Source: Desulfofustis sp. (GTDB taxonomy: Bacteria; Desulfobacterota; Desulfobulbia; Desulfobulbales; Desulfocapsaceae). From it: a stretch of 6,253 nt of DNA. Made by a program: the position numbers and the translations under genes. A model generated the notes under the pieces. That model saw only the letters and a program-made list of their open reading frames with translations. It was not told the DNA's origin and ran no database searches. The DNA lies in the NCBI GenBank assembly GCA_030604345.1, contig JAUVWB010000099.1, positions 1-6,253 on the forward strand, read 5' to 3'. This document shows positions 5,342-6,253 of this stretch, one piece after another; position 1 is the stretch's first letter; every line of letters starts with the position of its first letter.

Positions 5342-5380
5342 CACGACACTTCGCTCCTGTTCTTTCAATAAGAGATTCCC

Positions 5381-5680
5381 ATGCAATTGCTCAATATCGG
5401 TTACGGCAACACGGTGATGGTGGAGCGGGTGATTGCCGTCATCAACACCGGATCATCACCGGCACGTAAACTCAAGGATTTGGCCAAGAGTGGTCAACGC
5501 TTAATCGATGTCACCGAAGGTCGGCGGACGCGATCCATCATCATCACCGATTCCAATCATGTGATTCTCTCCTCGGTTCAGCCCGACACGCTGGCACAAC
5601 GTCTCGCAGCGCTGCAGGTTGCCCCGCACTTGGCGGAGTTAAGAGAACTGCGGAATCCCGAAGAGGATAAGGCACGATGA
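5381..5680 (+). CDS. remA: RemA/DUF370-family DNA-binding protein
   Basis: A 99-aa member of the RemA (DUF370) family. In B. subtilis, RemA is a multimeric DNA-binding activator of biofilm-matrix and osmoprotection genes, also encoded upstream of gmk. The family signature is plain: MQLLNIGYGNTVMVERVIAVINTGSSPARKL, then RLIDVTEGRRTRSIIITDSNHVILSSVQPDTLAQRL. The GRRTRS basic segment (residues 47-52) belongs to the conserved positively charged surface. The C-terminal tail (about 77-99) extends past the conserved core. The start ATG 5381 gives the usual family N-terminus, although the ribosome binding site is weak (AAGAGA 6 nt before it), so expression may depend on coupling or a moderate initiation rate. 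The stop overlaps the gmk start. Its role in a Gram-negative bacterium is not shown by the sequence; a nucleoid-like or global regulator is possible. Confidence 0.92.
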   Translation: MQLLNIGYGNTVMVERVIAVINTGSSPARKLKDLAKSGQRLIDVTEGRRTRSIIITDSNHVILSSVQPDTLAQRLAALQVAPHLAELRELRNPEEDKAR

Positions 5681-6253
5681 TGATCGGTAGCCTGTTCATT
5701 GTTTCCGCCCCTTCCGGGACCGGCAAAACAACCTTGCTGCGACAGGTGATGGACAAGGTCGAGCGGGTGGTGTTCTCCGTCTCCCATACGACCCGAGCAC
5801 CACGCCGGGGTGAAGAGGACGGGCGCGACTATTACTTTGTCAACGAAGAGCGTTTTGCTTCGATGATCAAGGCCGGCGCATTTCTCGAATGGGCACAGGT
5901 GCATGATAATTACTATGGGACGGCCGTGTCGCCGTTGGCGAACCGGTTGGAACGGGGATACGACGTCATCCTGGACATCGATGTCCAGGGGGCGGCCCAG
6001 GTCCGGTCTGCCCACAAGTTCCCCTGCGTCTCGATCTTTGTGGCGCCGCCCGACCTGCAGGAGCTCGAAAATCGCCTGCGGGGCCGGGAGAGCGACGACG
6101 AGCGCACCATAGCGCGACGGCTGGCCAACGCCCGTCGGGAACTGGAGCGGTGCCATGAGTATCAGTATCTCATTGTCAATGATCGCCTCGATGATGCGGT
6201 CCGCATGTTGTGCGGTATTCTCTATGCGGAGCGCGCCAAGGCCCGCAGAGCCA
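5677..6253 (+). CDS. gmk: Guanylate kinase (3' end outside window)
   Basis: Phosphorylates GMP to GDP with ATP in the cytoplasm, an essential step of guanine nucleotide synthesis. 192 codons are visible and the frame is still open at the window edge. The family length of about 200-210 aa means only a short tail is missing. The Walker A loop is APSGTGKTT (11-19). GMP-binding positions include SVSHTTRAPRRGEEDGRDYYFV (34-55), FLEWAQVHDNYYGT (69-82) and ILDIDVQGA (98-106). The lid region is LRGRESDDERTIARRL (134-149). Two start codons are in tandem (ATGATG at 5677 and 5680). The first overlaps the remA TGA as ATGA, the usual coupling arrangement, with AAGG 4 nt upstream of it; the second gives better spacing. 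In related genomes rpoZ commonly follows gmk, but that region is outside the window. Confidence 0.96.
   Translation, partial: MMIGSLFIVSAPSGTGKTTLLRQVMDKVERVVFSVSHTTRAPRRGEEDGRDYYFVNEERFASMIKAGAFLEWAQVHDNYYGTAVSPLANRLERGYDVILDIDVQGAAQVRSAHKFPCVSIFVAPPDLQELENRLRGRESDDERTIARRLANARRELERCHEYQYLIVNDRLDDAVRMLCGILYAERAKARRA

Noticed and set aside
5578..6156. 192-codon open frame on the - strand opposite remA and gmk
   Set aside because: The opposite strand encodes guanylate kinase with an intact P-loop and lid; this frame has no domain.

Overview
The window is an intact stretch of ordinary bacterial chromosome, moderately GC-rich and densely coded. Gene content and order suggest a Gram-negative, Desulfuromonadales/Geobacter-like organism. 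The evidence is an outer-membrane Pal lipoprotein and an OmpH/Skp periplasmic chaperone together with a yicC-remA(DUF370)-gmk cluster, plus a CX3CX2C radical SAM protein paired with a small uncharacterised protein. The taxonomic call is inference from gene content; no database was consulted.

Layout: (1) 1-470, + strand, the 3' end of tyrS (tyrosyl-tRNA synthetase, S4 RNA-binding tail). (2) 494-532, a perfect 18-bp-stem hairpin that can terminate both the tyrS transcript and the convergent perR transcript. (3) 565-996, - strand, a Fur-family regulator in which every metal ligand known from Bacillus subtilis PerR is present at a constant offset. A candidate promoter with an 11-bp palindrome over its -35 lies just upstream. 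(4) 1083-2794, - strand, two overlapping genes of unknown function: a 141-aa helical, charged protein followed by a 429-aa radical SAM protein with a GTG start (4-nt overlap). A stem-loop plus T-tract lies at the stop codon. (5) 2808-3093, an AT-rich divergent control region. (6) 3094-4208, + strand, pal and then a skp/ompH-type chaperone, separated by a strong hairpin that ends just before the chaperone's ribosome binding site. (7) 4209-4459, a terminator followed by a 132-bp non-coding element bounded by perfect 10-bp inverted repeats, with nested internal hairpins and a T6 tail. (8) 4460-6253, + strand, yicC - remA - gmk. gmk overlaps remA by 4 nt and runs off the window.

Functionally the window covers translation (tyrS), peroxide/metal-responsive regulation (perR), envelope maintenance (pal, skp), RNA turnover (yicC) and nucleotide metabolism (gmk). 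The least explained parts are the radical SAM/small-protein pair, the structured 132-bp element upstream of yicC, the pal-skp hairpin, and the role of a RemA-type DNA-binding protein in a Gram-negative bacterium. I see no transposase, CRISPR array, tRNA, rRNA or phage gene.
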